DNA of 64,000 nucleotides, taken from assembly GCF_001457475.1 (NCBI RefSeq), contig NZ_LN831029.1, positions 4,340,001-4,404,000 on the forward strand. Reading direction: 5' to 3'. The translations under genes were made by a program, and so were the position numbers. The stretch is from Achromobacter xylosoxidans. Lineage in GTDB: Bacteria; Pseudomonadota; Gammaproteobacteria; Burkholderiales; Burkholderiaceae_B. Shown one piece after another: positions 47,217-55,757 of this stretch; within the stretch, counting starts at the first letter, position 1, and each line of letters opens with the position of its first letter. The notes under the pieces are model-generated. The model was not told the origin of the DNA. It saw nothing but the letters and a program-made list of their open reading frames with translations, and did not search any database.

Positions 47217-47957
47217 TCAGGCCCCCTGCCCTTGCCGCGCCCCCATCAGCGAGCGCGACAGGCGGCTGGCCGCGGCGAGGATCGGTTCCTTCAACTCATG
47301 CAGCACGCTTTCGCCCAGGCGCGAAATCGGCCCCGAAATACAGACAGCTCCTTGCAGCGTCCAGTTGATGCCATAGACCGGCGCGGAGATGCTGGAGACC
47401 TCGGGATCGCGCTCCCCCAGCGACACCATGTAGCCGGCGCGGCGCACCGATTCATACGGTTCGCCCGGTTCGCCGGAAAAGGCGAGCAGCACGCGGCCCG
47501 GGCTGCCCAGTTCCAGCGGCAGGGCCGCGCCGACGCGCACGTGGTGCCGGATCGACTTGGGGCCCTCGACCCGCGCCATGCAGATGCGCTGCTTGCCTTC
47601 GCGCACGTAGAACGTCGCGCTTTCGCCGGTTGCCGCCGACAGCTCGCGCAGGATCGGCTGGACCACCTCGACGATGTTGAAGGTGGCCTGGTAACACGCG
47701 CCCAGCCAGCCGGCGGCGCGCGCCAGGCGCCAGGTGCCGTCGGGCCGCTGCGCCAGGTAATCGTCCATGGCCAGCGTGCGCGCCAGCCGCAGCACGGTGG
47801 AGCGATGGCAGCCGGTGCGCCGGCTCAGTTCCGCCAGCGACAGATGGGGGTCCTCCACGCCAAAGGCTTCGAGGATCCGCATCGCGCGGCGCACCGCCAC
47901 TACGCCCTCTTCGCCCGGCGCGTCGGGGGATTCCGGGGTCAGGTCATCGTTCATCAT
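47217..47957 (-). CDS. IclR family transcriptional regulator
   Basis: This roughly 246-residue regulator has an N-terminal winged helix (VRRAMRILEAFGVEDPHLSLAELSRRTGCHRSTVLRLARTL) and the GAF-like IclR effector domain ending with VYGINWTLQGAVCISGPISRL. It is divergent from a nine-gene run of Bug and catabolic genes over about 93 bp, so it very likely controls them. Start codon choice is uncertain: ATG at 47957 is preferred, with alternatives at 47954 and 47966; the palindrome at 47960-47971 then lies just upstream. Confidence 0.87.
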   Translation of the reverse strand: MMNDDLTPESPDAPGEEGVVAVRRAMRILEAFGVEDPHLSLAELSRRTGCHRSTVLRLARTLAMDDYLAQRPDGTWRLARAAGWLGACYQATFNIVEVVQPILRELSAATGESATFYVREGKQRICMARVEGPKSIRHHVRVGAALPLELGSPGRVLLAFSGEPGEPYESVRRAGYMVSLGERDPEVSSISAPVYGINWTLQGAVCISGPISRLGESVLHELKEPILAAASRLSRSLMGARQGQGA

Positions 47958-47959
47958 AT

Positions 47960-47971
47960 GAAACATGTTCC
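47960..47971. promoter_or_regulatory. IclR operator candidate
   Basis: GAAACATGTTCC is a near-perfect palindrome (one mismatched pair) between the IclR gene and the Bug operon; a GGAACA half-site recurs near 47999. It is the best candidate IclR site here. Confidence 0.45.
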
Positions 47972-48050
47972 GCTGTATGAACTCGTATTGTATTAGGTGG
48001 AACATCCCCCGACAATTCCTCCCATCAAAAACAAACATCGGAGACAAAAC

Positions 48051-49019
48051 ATGAAGCCGTTCGCACGCTTGCTATCGGGCCTGGCCCTTGTGTGCATGAG
48101 CAGCCTGGGCGCGGCCCAGGGCTACCCCGACAAACCCATCCGGCTGATCGTGCCGTTCCCGCCCGGGGGCGGCACCGACGTGCTGGCCCGCGAAGCGGCG
48201 ATCAAGGTGGCCGGCAACACCGGCTGGAACATCGTCACCGAAAACCGGCCCGGCTCGGGCGGCAACATCGGCGTGGACGCCGTCGCCAAGTCGGCGCCGG
48301 ACGGGTATTCCCTGGTGCTGGGCCAGACCAGCAACCTGGCGATCAACCCGACGCTGTACGCCAAGCTGCCCTACGACCCCGAGAAGGACCTCACCGCCAT
48401 CGGCCTGGTCGCCGATGCGCCGCTGGTGATCGTGGTGCCGGCCAACTCGCCGCTCAAGACCTTCGAGGACATGATCGCGGCGGCCAAGGCCAAGCCGGGG
48501 ACATTGAACTTCGCCAGCTCCGGCAATGGCACGGTGGCCCACCTGGCGGCGGTGCAGTTGCAGAACGCGGCGGGCATCCAGCTCACGCACATCCCCTACA
48601 AGGGCGCGGCGCAGGCGTCCAACGACCTGATCGGCGGGCAGATCGACATGTATCTGTCTTCCGTGCCGACGCTCATCGGCCACGTGCGCAACGGCAAGAT
48701 GCGGGCGCTGGCGGTGACCTCGGCGCAGCGCGTGCCCGACATGCCCGACGTGCCCACCATCGCCGAGCGCGGCTTCCCCGGCTTCGAGGCCGTGACCTGG
48801 TTCGGCCTGGCCGCGCCGGCCGGCACGCCCAAGGACATCGTGCAGCGCCTGAATGCCGAGTTCAACAAGGCGCTCCAGACGCCGGAGCTGCGCGTCAAGT
48901 ACCAGGAACAGGGCGCGCGCGTGCTCACCGACACCCCGGAAGCGTTCACCAGGCTGATCCACGACGACCGCATCCGCTGGGGCAAGATCGTCAAGGACTC
49001 GGGCGCGAAGGTGGAGTGA
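48051..49019 (+). CDS. Bug/TctC-family substrate-binding protein (operon copy 1)
   Basis: This 322-residue exported protein opens the catabolic run. It has a signal peptide (MKPFARLLSGLALVCMSSLGAAQ), the Bug block YPDKPIRLIVPFPPGGGTDVLAR, VTENRPGSGGNIG and HIPYKGAAQASNDLIGGQIDMYLSS. GGAGA lies six bases before the ATG at 48051. Bug proteins bind a single carboxylate-containing ligand per molecule; which one is unknown. It is divergent from the IclR regulator and eight bases before the amidohydrolase start. Confidence 0.92.
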   Translation: MKPFARLLSGLALVCMSSLGAAQGYPDKPIRLIVPFPPGGGTDVLAREAAIKVAGNTGWNIVTENRPGSGGNIGVDAVAKSAPDGYSLVLGQTSNLAINPTLYAKLPYDPEKDLTAIGLVADAPLVIVVPANSPLKTFEDMIAAAKAKPGTLNFASSGNGTVAHLAAVQLQNAAGIQLTHIPYKGAAQASNDLIGGQIDMYLSSVPTLIGHVRNGKMRALAVTSAQRVPDMPDVPTIAERGFPGFEAVTWFGLAAPAGTPKDIVQRLNAEFNKALQTPELRVKYQEQGARVLTDTPEAFTRLIHDDRIRWGKIVKDSGAKVE

Positions 49020-49026
49020 TCCGGCC

Positions 49027-49893
49027 GTGGCTGCCCTTTACGCCTACTCCAGCGGCGACGCCAGGCCGGCCACCGCCGCCCCGCCCGGGGCGTGCGACTG
49101 CCACCTCCACGCGTATGACGCCCGCTACCCGACGGTGAAGGGCGCAAGGCTGCTGCCGCCGGACGCGTCCATGGCGCAGTACCGCGCGATCCAGGCCCGC
49201 CTTGGCATCCAGCGCGCGGTGCTGGTCACGCCGTCGACCTATGGCGCCGACAACCGCCCCATGCTCGACGCCTTGGCGCAACTGGGCGAGCAGGCGCGCG
49301 GGGTGGCGGTGATCGATGGCAGCGAAAGTGACGCGCAACTGCAAGCCTTGCACGACGCTGGCGTGCGCGGCATCCGGCTCAATCTCTCGCTGGGGGTCAC
49401 TAGCACCATCGACCAGGTGCTGCCGCTGGCGGCGCGGGTCGCCCCGCTGGGCTGGCATGTGCAGTTGCTGATGCCGCCCGAGCGGCTGGCGCAACTGGAT
49501 GGCCTGCTGTCGGCCCTGCCGGCGCCGATCGTGTTCGATCACATGGCCCGCATCAGTCCGGCGCAGGCCGGCGCGCATCCGGCCCATGCCCTGGTGCTGC
49601 GCCTGCTCGGCCAGGGCCGCGCCTGGCTCAAGCTGTCGGGCGGCTACCTCGTCAGCCCGCGCCACAGCGTCGAGGATCCCGCGCTGGACGCGCTGGCCCG
49701 CGGCTATCTCGACGCCAATCCCGAACGCATCGTCTGGGGCAGCGACTGGCCCCACGCCTCGGCGTCGGCCGGCATGCAGCCCATGCCCGACGACGCGCGC
49801 CAGCTCGATCGGCTGGCCGACTGGGCCGGCAGCGCCCGGCTGCGCCAGGTCCTGGTGCACAACCCGGCGACCCTGTACGGCTTTGCGGCATGA
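49027..49893 (+). CDS. Amidohydrolase, 2-pyrone-4,6-dicarboxylate-lactonase-like
   Basis: This 288-residue TIM-barrel amidohydrolase has the metal motif CDCHLHAYD (His26, His28), FDHMAR mid-chain, and IVWGSDWPHAS near the C-terminus with the catalytic aspartate. The layout is that of the LigI/PDC-hydrolase and related lactonase group, which opens cyclic lactones of carboxylic acids. The start is a GTG at 49027. With the SMP-30 lactonase in the same operon it suggests a lactone substrate. Confidence 0.82.
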   Translation: MAALYAYSSGDARPATAAPPGACDCHLHAYDARYPTVKGARLLPPDASMAQYRAIQARLGIQRAVLVTPSTYGADNRPMLDALAQLGEQARGVAVIDGSESDAQLQALHDAGVRGIRLNLSLGVTSTIDQVLPLAARVAPLGWHVQLLMPPERLAQLDGLLSALPAPIVFDHMARISPAQAGAHPAHALVLRLLGQGRAWLKLSGGYLVSPRHSVEDPALDALARGYLDANPERIVWGSDWPHASASAGMQPMPDDARQLDRLADWAGSARLRQVLVHNPATLYGFAA

Positions 49894-49919
49894 ATACCAG
49901 AACAACACGGAGACAACGC

Positions 49920-50915
49920 ATGCAGACCTCTTACTTCCTCTCGCGCCGGCGCTTCCTCGCGCTGGGCGCGGCCGTGGCGGCCGGCGCGGCCTTCGGCGCG
50001 CGCGCCGCGCAGGATTGGCCCGGCGGCAAGGCCATCACCTGGGTGGTGCCCTATCCGGCCGGCGGCAGCACCGACGTGCTGGGCCGCGCCATCGCGCAGC
50101 AACTGGACGCGCTGCTGGCCACGCGCGTGATCGTCGACAACCGTCCCGGCGCCACCGGCACCATTGGCGCAGCCCGCGTGGCGCGCGCCGAGCCGGACGG
50201 CCTGACGCTGCTGGGCACCTCGATCGGACCCCAGGCGATCGCGCCGCACGTGCTCGGCAAGCTGACCTATGACCCGGTGGCGGACTTCGCGCCCGTCATC
50301 ATGATCGGCACCATTCCCCATCTTCTGGTGGTGGGCAGGGAGCAGCCGTTCCACACGGTCGCCGACCTGATCGCGGCCGCGAAAAAGGCGCCCCAGAGCC
50401 TGGCGTATGCCTCGGGCGGCACGGGCACGATCCTGCACATGCAGGGCGAGCTGCTGCAGCAAAAGAGCGGCGCGCGGTTCCTGCACGTGCCCTACAAGGG
50501 CGACACGCCCGCGCTGCAGGACACGCTGGCCGGGCAGGTGCAATTCGCCTTCATTCCCGCGGCGGCCGCGCTGCCGCACGTGCAGACCGGCGCGCTGCGC
50601 GCGCTCGCCGCCACGTCGGCGCGGCGCCTGCCGGCCTTGCCGCAGGTGCCAACCATGGCCGAGGCCGGCTTCAGCGATTTCGTGGTGGAGCAATGGCAGG
50701 CCGTGTTCGCCCCCGCCGCCACGCCCGCGCCCGTCATCGCCCGGCTCAACGCCGGGATCGGACGCGCCTTGCAGAGCCCGGCGCTGACGGCGCTGGCCGA
50801 GCAGCTCGGCATCACGCTGGCCGGCGGCACGCCGCAGGCCCTGGACACCACCCGCAGGGCGGACTTCGACAAATGGGGCAAGGTCATCCGCGACGCCGGC
50901 ATCAAGCCGGCCTGA
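49920..50915 (+). CDS. Bug/TctC-family substrate-binding protein (operon copy 2, Tat signal)
   Basis: This 331-residue Bug protein has a twin-arginine signal: SRRRFLALGAAVAAGAAFGARA. Export folded through Tat is unusual for Bug proteins. The mature domain shows the family blocks ITWVVPYPAGGSTDVLGR, VDNRPGATGTIG and VPYKGDTPALQDTLAGQVQFAF. The ATG at 49920 has GGAGA six bases upstream; an earlier ATG at 49890 overlapping the amidohydrolase stop would add ten residues before the signal. It lies between the amidohydrolase and the aldolase gene. Confidence 0.9.
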   Translation: MQTSYFLSRRRFLALGAAVAAGAAFGARAAQDWPGGKAITWVVPYPAGGSTDVLGRAIAQQLDALLATRVIVDNRPGATGTIGAARVARAEPDGLTLLGTSIGPQAIAPHVLGKLTYDPVADFAPVIMIGTIPHLLVVGREQPFHTVADLIAAAKKAPQSLAYASGGTGTILHMQGELLQQKSGARFLHVPYKGDTPALQDTLAGQVQFAFIPAAAALPHVQTGALRALAATSARRLPALPQVPTMAEAGFSDFVVEQWQAVFAPAATPAPVIARLNAGIGRALQSPALTALAEQLGITLAGGTPQALDTTRRADFDKWGKVIRDAGIKPA

Positions 50916-50952
50916 CCCTGCCCTTCCGACTCTCACCTCCACAGGAACACTC

Positions 50953-51636
50953 ATGGCAAACCAGGACATCATCAAGGACTTCCCGCGCGTCGGCGCCGAC
51001 ATCGTGCGCCGCGCGGCGGCACTGCAACCGGCCATCCTGGCCGACGTGGCCGGCCGCCGCGGCGCGCTCAGCGGCCGCATCCGCCCGCTGCACCCCGGCA
51101 TGAAGCTGGCCGGCACGGCGCTGACGGTGGAAGTGCGCCCCGGTGACAACCTCATGATCCATGCCGCGATTTCGCTGGCCAAGCCGGGCGACGTGCTGGT
51201 GATCGACGGCAAGGGCGACCTCAGCTCGGCGCTGATGGGCACCATCATGATGAACGCCTGCCGCAAGCTGGGCATCGCCGGCGTGGTGATGGATGGCGCG
51301 GCGCGCGATAGCGTGGAGATCATCGAAATGGACTATCCGGTGTTCGCCGCCGGCACCAACCCGAACGGCCCCACCAAGAACGTGCCCGGCCGCATCGGCC
51401 ATCCCGTGTCGGTCGGCGGCGTGACCGTGCATCCCGGCGACTTCGTCATCGGCGACGCCGACGGCGTAGTGGTGGTCGAACGCGAGAAAATCGAAGGCCT
51501 GCTGCCGGCCGCCGAAAAGAAGGTGCGCGACGAGGCCGCGCGCATCGCCGCGATCCAGGCCGGCGACACCGAGGCCAAGTGGCTGACGGCCGCGCTGCGC
51601 GCCGCCGGCGTGCTCAAGGAAGGGGAAGCGCTGTGA
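50953..51636 (+). CDS. RraA/HMG-aldolase family protein
   Basis: This 227-residue protein has the RraA fold and the active-site block VVMDGAARDS with Asp114, Arg118 and Asp119, matching the Arg-Asp pair of 4-hydroxy-4-methyl-2-oxoglutarate/4-carboxy-4-hydroxy-2-oxoadipate aldolases rather than the regulator RraA. It probably cleaves a 4-hydroxy-2-oxo acid, releasing pyruvate. Its stop overlaps the GTG start of the next gene (dehydrogenase), indicating coupling. Confidence 0.82.
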   Translation: MANQDIIKDFPRVGADIVRRAAALQPAILADVAGRRGALSGRIRPLHPGMKLAGTALTVEVRPGDNLMIHAAISLAKPGDVLVIDGKGDLSSALMGTIMMNACRKLGIAGVVMDGAARDSVEIIEMDYPVFAAGTNPNGPTKNVPGRIGHPVSVGGVTVHPGDFVIGDADGVVVVEREKIEGLLPAAEKKVRDEAARIAAIQAGDTEAKWLTAALRAAGVLKEGEAL

Positions 51637-52580
51637 ACAACATCGCCACAGGCAAGGCCGCCATCGTCGTGACCGCGGCCGACCTGGCCCCGGAAGCCGT
51701 CGCGCTGCTGCAGGATTTCAATCTGGTGTTTGCCGGCAAGACGCCCAGCGAAGAGGGCATCGTGTCCTTGTGCCGCGAGCACAACCCGGTTGCCATCATC
51801 GTGCGCTACAGCAAGGTGGGCGCCGCCGCCATGGACGCCGCGCCCGCGCTGCGCGTGATTTCCAAGCACGGCAGCGGCACCGACACCATCGACAAAGCCG
51901 CCGCCGCCCAGCGCGGCATCCAGGTCGTGGCCGCCGTGGGCGTGAACGCCGCCGCCGTGGCCGAGCATGCCCTGGCGCTGCTGCTGGCCTGCGCCAAATC
52001 GGTCGTGGGCCTGGATGGGCGCATGCGCGCCGGACACTGGGACAAGTCGACGCACAAGAGCCTGGAACTGGACGGCAAGACCATCGGCCTGGTGGGCCTG
52101 GGCGCCATCGGCCGGCGCATGGCCGCCATGGCGCACGGCCTGAACATGCGCGTGATCGGCTTCGATCCCTACGCGCGCGATCTGCCCGAGTACATCGCCA
52201 GCGTGCCGCTGGACGCGATCTGGCGCGAGGCCGACGTGGTGTCGCTGCATTGCCCGCTGACCGACGAGAACCGCGGCCTGGTCAATGCGGCGACGCTGGC
52301 GCAGTGCAAGCCTGGCGTGGTCCTGGTCAACACCGCGCGCGGCGGCCTGGTCGACGAAGACGCGTTGCTGCAGGCGGTGCGCTCGGGCCAGGTGCGCGCC
52401 GCCGGCCTGGACAGCTTCGCCGTCGAGCCGATGACGGCCGGCCACCCCTTCCAGCAGGAGCCGCGCATTCTCCTCAGTCCGCACGTCGGCGGAGTGACCA
52501 GCGCCGCCTACGTCAACATGGGCGTGGCCGCCGCGCGCAATGCGCTGGACGTGCTGGCCCGCGCGGCCGCCCCCGCCTGA
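51633..52580 (+). CDS. D-isomer-specific 2-hydroxyacid dehydrogenase
   Basis: This 315-residue enzyme has a complete catalytic set: Arg236 (NTARGG), Glu265 (AVEPM) and His284 (SPHVGG), with the NAD motif GLVGLGAIGRRM (residues 152-163). It interconverts a 2-hydroxy acid and its 2-oxo acid. The GTG start at 51633 overlaps the aldolase stop, so the two are translationally coupled; a reasonable reading is that it oxidises the hydroxy acid that the aldolase then cleaves. The frame is open upstream within the aldolase gene, without similarity. Confidence 0.88.
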   Translation: MNNIATGKAAIVVTAADLAPEAVALLQDFNLVFAGKTPSEEGIVSLCREHNPVAIIVRYSKVGAAAMDAAPALRVISKHGSGTDTIDKAAAAQRGIQVVAAVGVNAAAVAEHALALLLACAKSVVGLDGRMRAGHWDKSTHKSLELDGKTIGLVGLGAIGRRMAAMAHGLNMRVIGFDPYARDLPEYIASVPLDAIWREADVVSLHCPLTDENRGLVNAATLAQCKPGVVLVNTARGGLVDEDALLQAVRSGQVRAAGLDSFAVEPMTAGHPFQQEPRILLSPHVGGVTSAAYVNMGVAAARNALDVLARAAAPA

Positions 52581-52591
52581 GGAGCCGCGCC

Positions 52592-53662
52592 ATGCCGCAA
52601 CGATGGAAGCATGCGCCGCCGGACAGCAACTGGGGCGAATTCGGACCCGACGACCAGCGCGGCCGCATGAATCTGGTGGACCGCGCCAAGGTGCTGCAGG
52701 GCATCGCGGAGGTCCGCGAGGGCCTGACGTTCTGCCTGTCGCTGCCGCTGGACGTGCCGGGCGGCATGGCGCTGAACCCGCGGCGCCTGCCGCCGCAGCG
52801 CTACGCCACGCTGCGCGATGGCAAGAGCGCCGGGGCCCAGGGCTTTTGCTGGTCCTACGCGTCGGAAGACCCGCTGCTCACGGACGTGGTGTGCGACGAC
52901 GTGCTGCTGATGAACACACAGTATTCCACCCAGTGGGACAGCCTGGCGCACATGGGCAGCCGGTTCGATGCCGATGGCGACGGGCAGGCCGAGGCGGTGT
53001 TCTACAACGGCTTTCGGGCCGGCGCCGAAATCCTGGCGGCCGCGGAGGATCCGCAAGCCGTGGCGGACTGGGCCCGCTTTCCCGGCCCCCGCGCCGGGGC
53101 GCTCGGCATCGAGCAACTGGCCGAACATGGCGTGCAGGGCCGCGCCGTGCTGATCGACCTGGAGGCCCATGTCGGCCGCACGCGCACCGCCGTGGGCTAC
53201 GACGCGCTGATGCGCATCCTGGAGGCCGACGGCGTGGCCATCGAGCCGGGCGACATGGTGTGCCTGCACACCGGCTTCGGCGACACGCTGATGTCGATGA
53301 ACCGCCAGCCCGACGTCGCGCGCCTGCACGCCACCGGCAGCGGCCTGGACGGCGACGATGCGCGCCTGCTGCGCTGGATCGTCGACACGCGCCTGGCGTG
53401 CCTGATTGCCGACAACCCCGCCGTCGAGCTGGTGCGGCCGGTAGCCCTGGGGGGCGCGGCCACGCCGCTGCGCCGCCCGCGCCTGCCGCTGCACGAGCAC
53501 TGCCTGTTCAAGAACGGCATCCACCTGGGTGAACTGTGGTGGCTGACGCCGCTGGCGCGCTGGCTGCGCGCCAACGGGCGCCACCGCTTCCTGCTGACCG
53601 CGCCCCCGCTGCGCCTGCCAGGCGCGGCCGGCTCGCCAGCCACGCCCATCGCCACGGTCTGA
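52592..53662 (+). CDS. Cyclase-family metal-dependent hydrolase
   Basis: This 356-residue protein matches the 'cyclase' family (kynurenine-formamidase-like fold): NTQYSTQWDSLAHMGSRFDADGDG holds the first metal-binding His/Asp, GRAVLIDLEAHVG and VCLHTGFGD follow, and LPLHEHCLFKNGIHLGELWWL supplies the C-terminal histidines. These enzymes hydrolyse amides, esters or lactones. The ATG at 52592 follows GAGGAG. It is 11 bp after the dehydrogenase gene, and 70 bp precede the third Bug gene. Confidence 0.83.
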   Translation: MPQRWKHAPPDSNWGEFGPDDQRGRMNLVDRAKVLQGIAEVREGLTFCLSLPLDVPGGMALNPRRLPPQRYATLRDGKSAGAQGFCWSYASEDPLLTDVVCDDVLLMNTQYSTQWDSLAHMGSRFDADGDGQAEAVFYNGFRAGAEILAAAEDPQAVADWARFPGPRAGALGIEQLAEHGVQGRAVLIDLEAHVGRTRTAVGYDALMRILEADGVAIEPGDMVCLHTGFGDTLMSMNRQPDVARLHATGSGLDGDDARLLRWIVDTRLACLIADNPAVELVRPVALGGAATPLRRPRLPLHEHCLFKNGIHLGELWWLTPLARWLRANGRHRFLLTAPPLRLPGAAGSPATPIATV

Positions 53663-53732
53663 AACGCTGAAAACCGCAAACCAGGCGCAGCCGCCGGCAC
53701 AGGCGGCGCGCTTTCCACAAGGAGACGATCTC

Positions 53733-54683
53733 GTGAAACTGTTCCGCCTTTTACCCCTGGCGCTTGCGTTCTGCGCCAGCGTGGCCGCCGCCGACTACCC
53801 CGACCGCGCGCTCAAGCTGGTGGTGCCCTATTCCGCCGGCGGCGCCGCCGATGCCCAGGCCCGCCTGGTGGCCCAGAAACTGGGCGCGCGCCTGGGCCAG
53901 ACCGTCGTGGTCGAGAACAAGCCCGGCGCCAGCGGCACCATCGGCGCGGCCAGCGTGGCGCACGCCGCCGCCGACGGCTACACGCTGCTCTACGACGCCA
54001 CGGCGTTCGCCATCAATCCCTCGCTCTACAAGAAACTCAGCTACGACAGCCGGCGGGATTTCCTGCCGATCTCGCTGATCAGCCTGACGCCCAACCTCCT
54101 GGTGGTGCCGGCGCAGTCGCCCTACCAGCGCATCGAAGACCTCACGACCGCCGCGCGCAAGGGCCACCTGACGTTCGGCACGCCCGGCCAGGGCACCGCC
54201 CAACACATCGCCGCCGCCTGGTACGCGCAGGGCAACAAGCTGGAACTCACCCACGTCCCCTACAAGGGCGGCGCGCCGGCGCTGACCGACCTGATGGGCG
54301 GCCAGATCGACATGATGTTCAGCAACATGGCGGCGTCCTACCCGCTGGTCAAGAGCGGCAAGCTGCGCGCGCTGGCGATCACGTCGCCCGAGCGCATCGC
54401 GGCGCTGCCCGACCTGCCCACCGTCGCGGAGAGCGGCGTGCCGCAGTATTCGGTGTACGAGTGGAATGGCGTGCTGGCGCCGGCCGGCGTGCCGCCCGAG
54501 GTGGCCGCGCGCATCGAGCAGGCGTTGCGCGCCACGCTGCAGGACCCGGCGCTGCGCCACAGCCTGCAGGAACTCGGCGCGCAGCCGGTGGGCTCGACCG
54601 CCGCCGAATTCCGCGCCTTCATCGACGACCAGATGGAACGCTCGGCCCGTATTCTGGCCGAGGCCGGCATCCACAAGGAATGA
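53733..54683 (+). CDS. Bug/TctC-family substrate-binding protein (operon copy 3)
   Basis: This 316-residue exported Bug protein has the signal peptide MKLFRLLPLALAFCASVAAA, then YPDRALKLVVPYSAGGAADAQAR, VVENKPGASGTIG and THVPYKGGAPALTDLMGGQIDMMFSN. AAGGAGA lies seven bases before the GTG start at 53733. It is distinct in sequence from copies 1, 2 and 4, so these are diverged family members rather than recent duplicates. Its ligand is unknown. Confidence 0.92.
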   Translation: MKLFRLLPLALAFCASVAAADYPDRALKLVVPYSAGGAADAQARLVAQKLGARLGQTVVVENKPGASGTIGAASVAHAAADGYTLLYDATAFAINPSLYKKLSYDSRRDFLPISLISLTPNLLVVPAQSPYQRIEDLTTAARKGHLTFGTPGQGTAQHIAAAWYAQGNKLELTHVPYKGGAPALTDLMGGQIDMMFSNMAASYPLVKSGKLRALAITSPERIAALPDLPTVAESGVPQYSVYEWNGVLAPAGVPPEVAARIEQALRATLQDPALRHSLQELGAQPVGSTAAEFRAFIDDQMERSARILAEAGIHKE

Positions 54684-54742
54684 CGCGGCCAGCGAGGGCT
54701 CAAGGCCGAATGACATTCCCGCATAAAAACAGAGGACGACAA

Positions 54743-55741
54743 ATGAATCACCGTAATCGAACCCGCTTCTCGCCCCGGCGCGCCGCGCTGCTCGTCGCGG
54801 CCGCCGCGACACTCCTGGCGGGCGGCGTGGCCCATGCCGCCGACGCCTGGCCCAACCGCCCCGTGCGGATCGTGGTGCCCTACGGCCCGGGCGGCGCGGT
54901 CGACGTGGCCACGCGCAAGGTCGCGCAGATGCTGTCGACGCAGACCGGCCAGAGTTTCGTGGTGGAGAACAAGCCCGGCGCGACCGGCACCATCGGCGTC
55001 AGCCAGGTGGCCCGCGCGCCGGCCGATGGCTACACGCTGGTGGCCAACGACACCACCTATTCGCTGCTGCCGCACATCTTCAAGAAACTGCCTTTCGATC
55101 CGGCGGCGGACCTGCAGCCGGTCACGGCCTTCATCTTCGCGCCCATGGCGCTGGCGGTGGCGGCCGACAGCCCCTATCGCACGCTCGACGACCTGCTGGC
55201 GCGGGCGCGCGCCAAGCCCGACTCGGTGACGTACGGCTCGGGCGGCGCCGGCACCACGCCGCACTTTGCCGCCGAAGGGCTGGCGCGGGCGACGGGCGTG
55301 AAATTCATGCACGTGCCGTTCAAGGGCGCCGCCGAAGCCACGCAGGCGGTGCTGGGCAAGGTGATCGACTTCCAGTTCGCCTCGACCACCGGCCTGATGG
55401 GGCCGGCGCAGGGTGGACAGTTGCGCCTGCTGGCCGTGAGCGGCGCCAAGCGGCTGGCGGTGCTTCCCGACGTGCCGACATTCGCGCAGGCTGGCGTGAA
55501 GGATTTCGGCGTGGTCAACTGGACCGGCCTGTGGGCGCCCAAGGGCACGCCGCCGGAAGTCACAGAACGCCTGCAACGCGAAGTCACCAAGGCCATGGCG
55601 TCGGAGGAAATGCAGACCTTCGCCACCAAGATGGGCGCCGAGCCGCGCGCCGCCGACGCGGCGGAATTCGGCCGCATCCTGGCCGACAGCAACGTGATGT
55701 GGGGCAACGTGGCCCGCAGCATCGGCTACGACGCCAAATAG
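54743..55741 (+). CDS. Bug/TctC-family substrate-binding protein (operon copy 4)
   Basis: This 332-residue exported Bug protein has an N-terminal SPRRAALLVAAAATLLAGGVAHA segment, which may be read as Sec or Tat, followed by WPNRPVRIVVPYGPGGAVDVATRK, VVENKPGATGTIG and VPFKGAAEATQAVLGKVIDFQFA. AGAGGA lies eight bases before the ATG at 54743. It ends 16 bp before the SMP-30 lactonase start, so binding and lactone hydrolysis are likely linked. Confidence 0.9.
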   Translation: MNHRNRTRFSPRRAALLVAAAATLLAGGVAHAADAWPNRPVRIVVPYGPGGAVDVATRKVAQMLSTQTGQSFVVENKPGATGTIGVSQVARAPADGYTLVANDTTYSLLPHIFKKLPFDPAADLQPVTAFIFAPMALAVAADSPYRTLDDLLARARAKPDSVTYGSGGAGTTPHFAAEGLARATGVKFMHVPFKGAAEATQAVLGKVIDFQFASTTGLMGPAQGGQLRLLAVSGAKRLAVLPDVPTFAQAGVKDFGVVNWTGLWAPKGTPPEVTERLQREVTKAMASEEMQTFATKMGAEPRAADAAEFGRILADSNVMWGNVARSIGYDAK

Positions 55742-55757
55742 ACACCGAGGAGACGCC

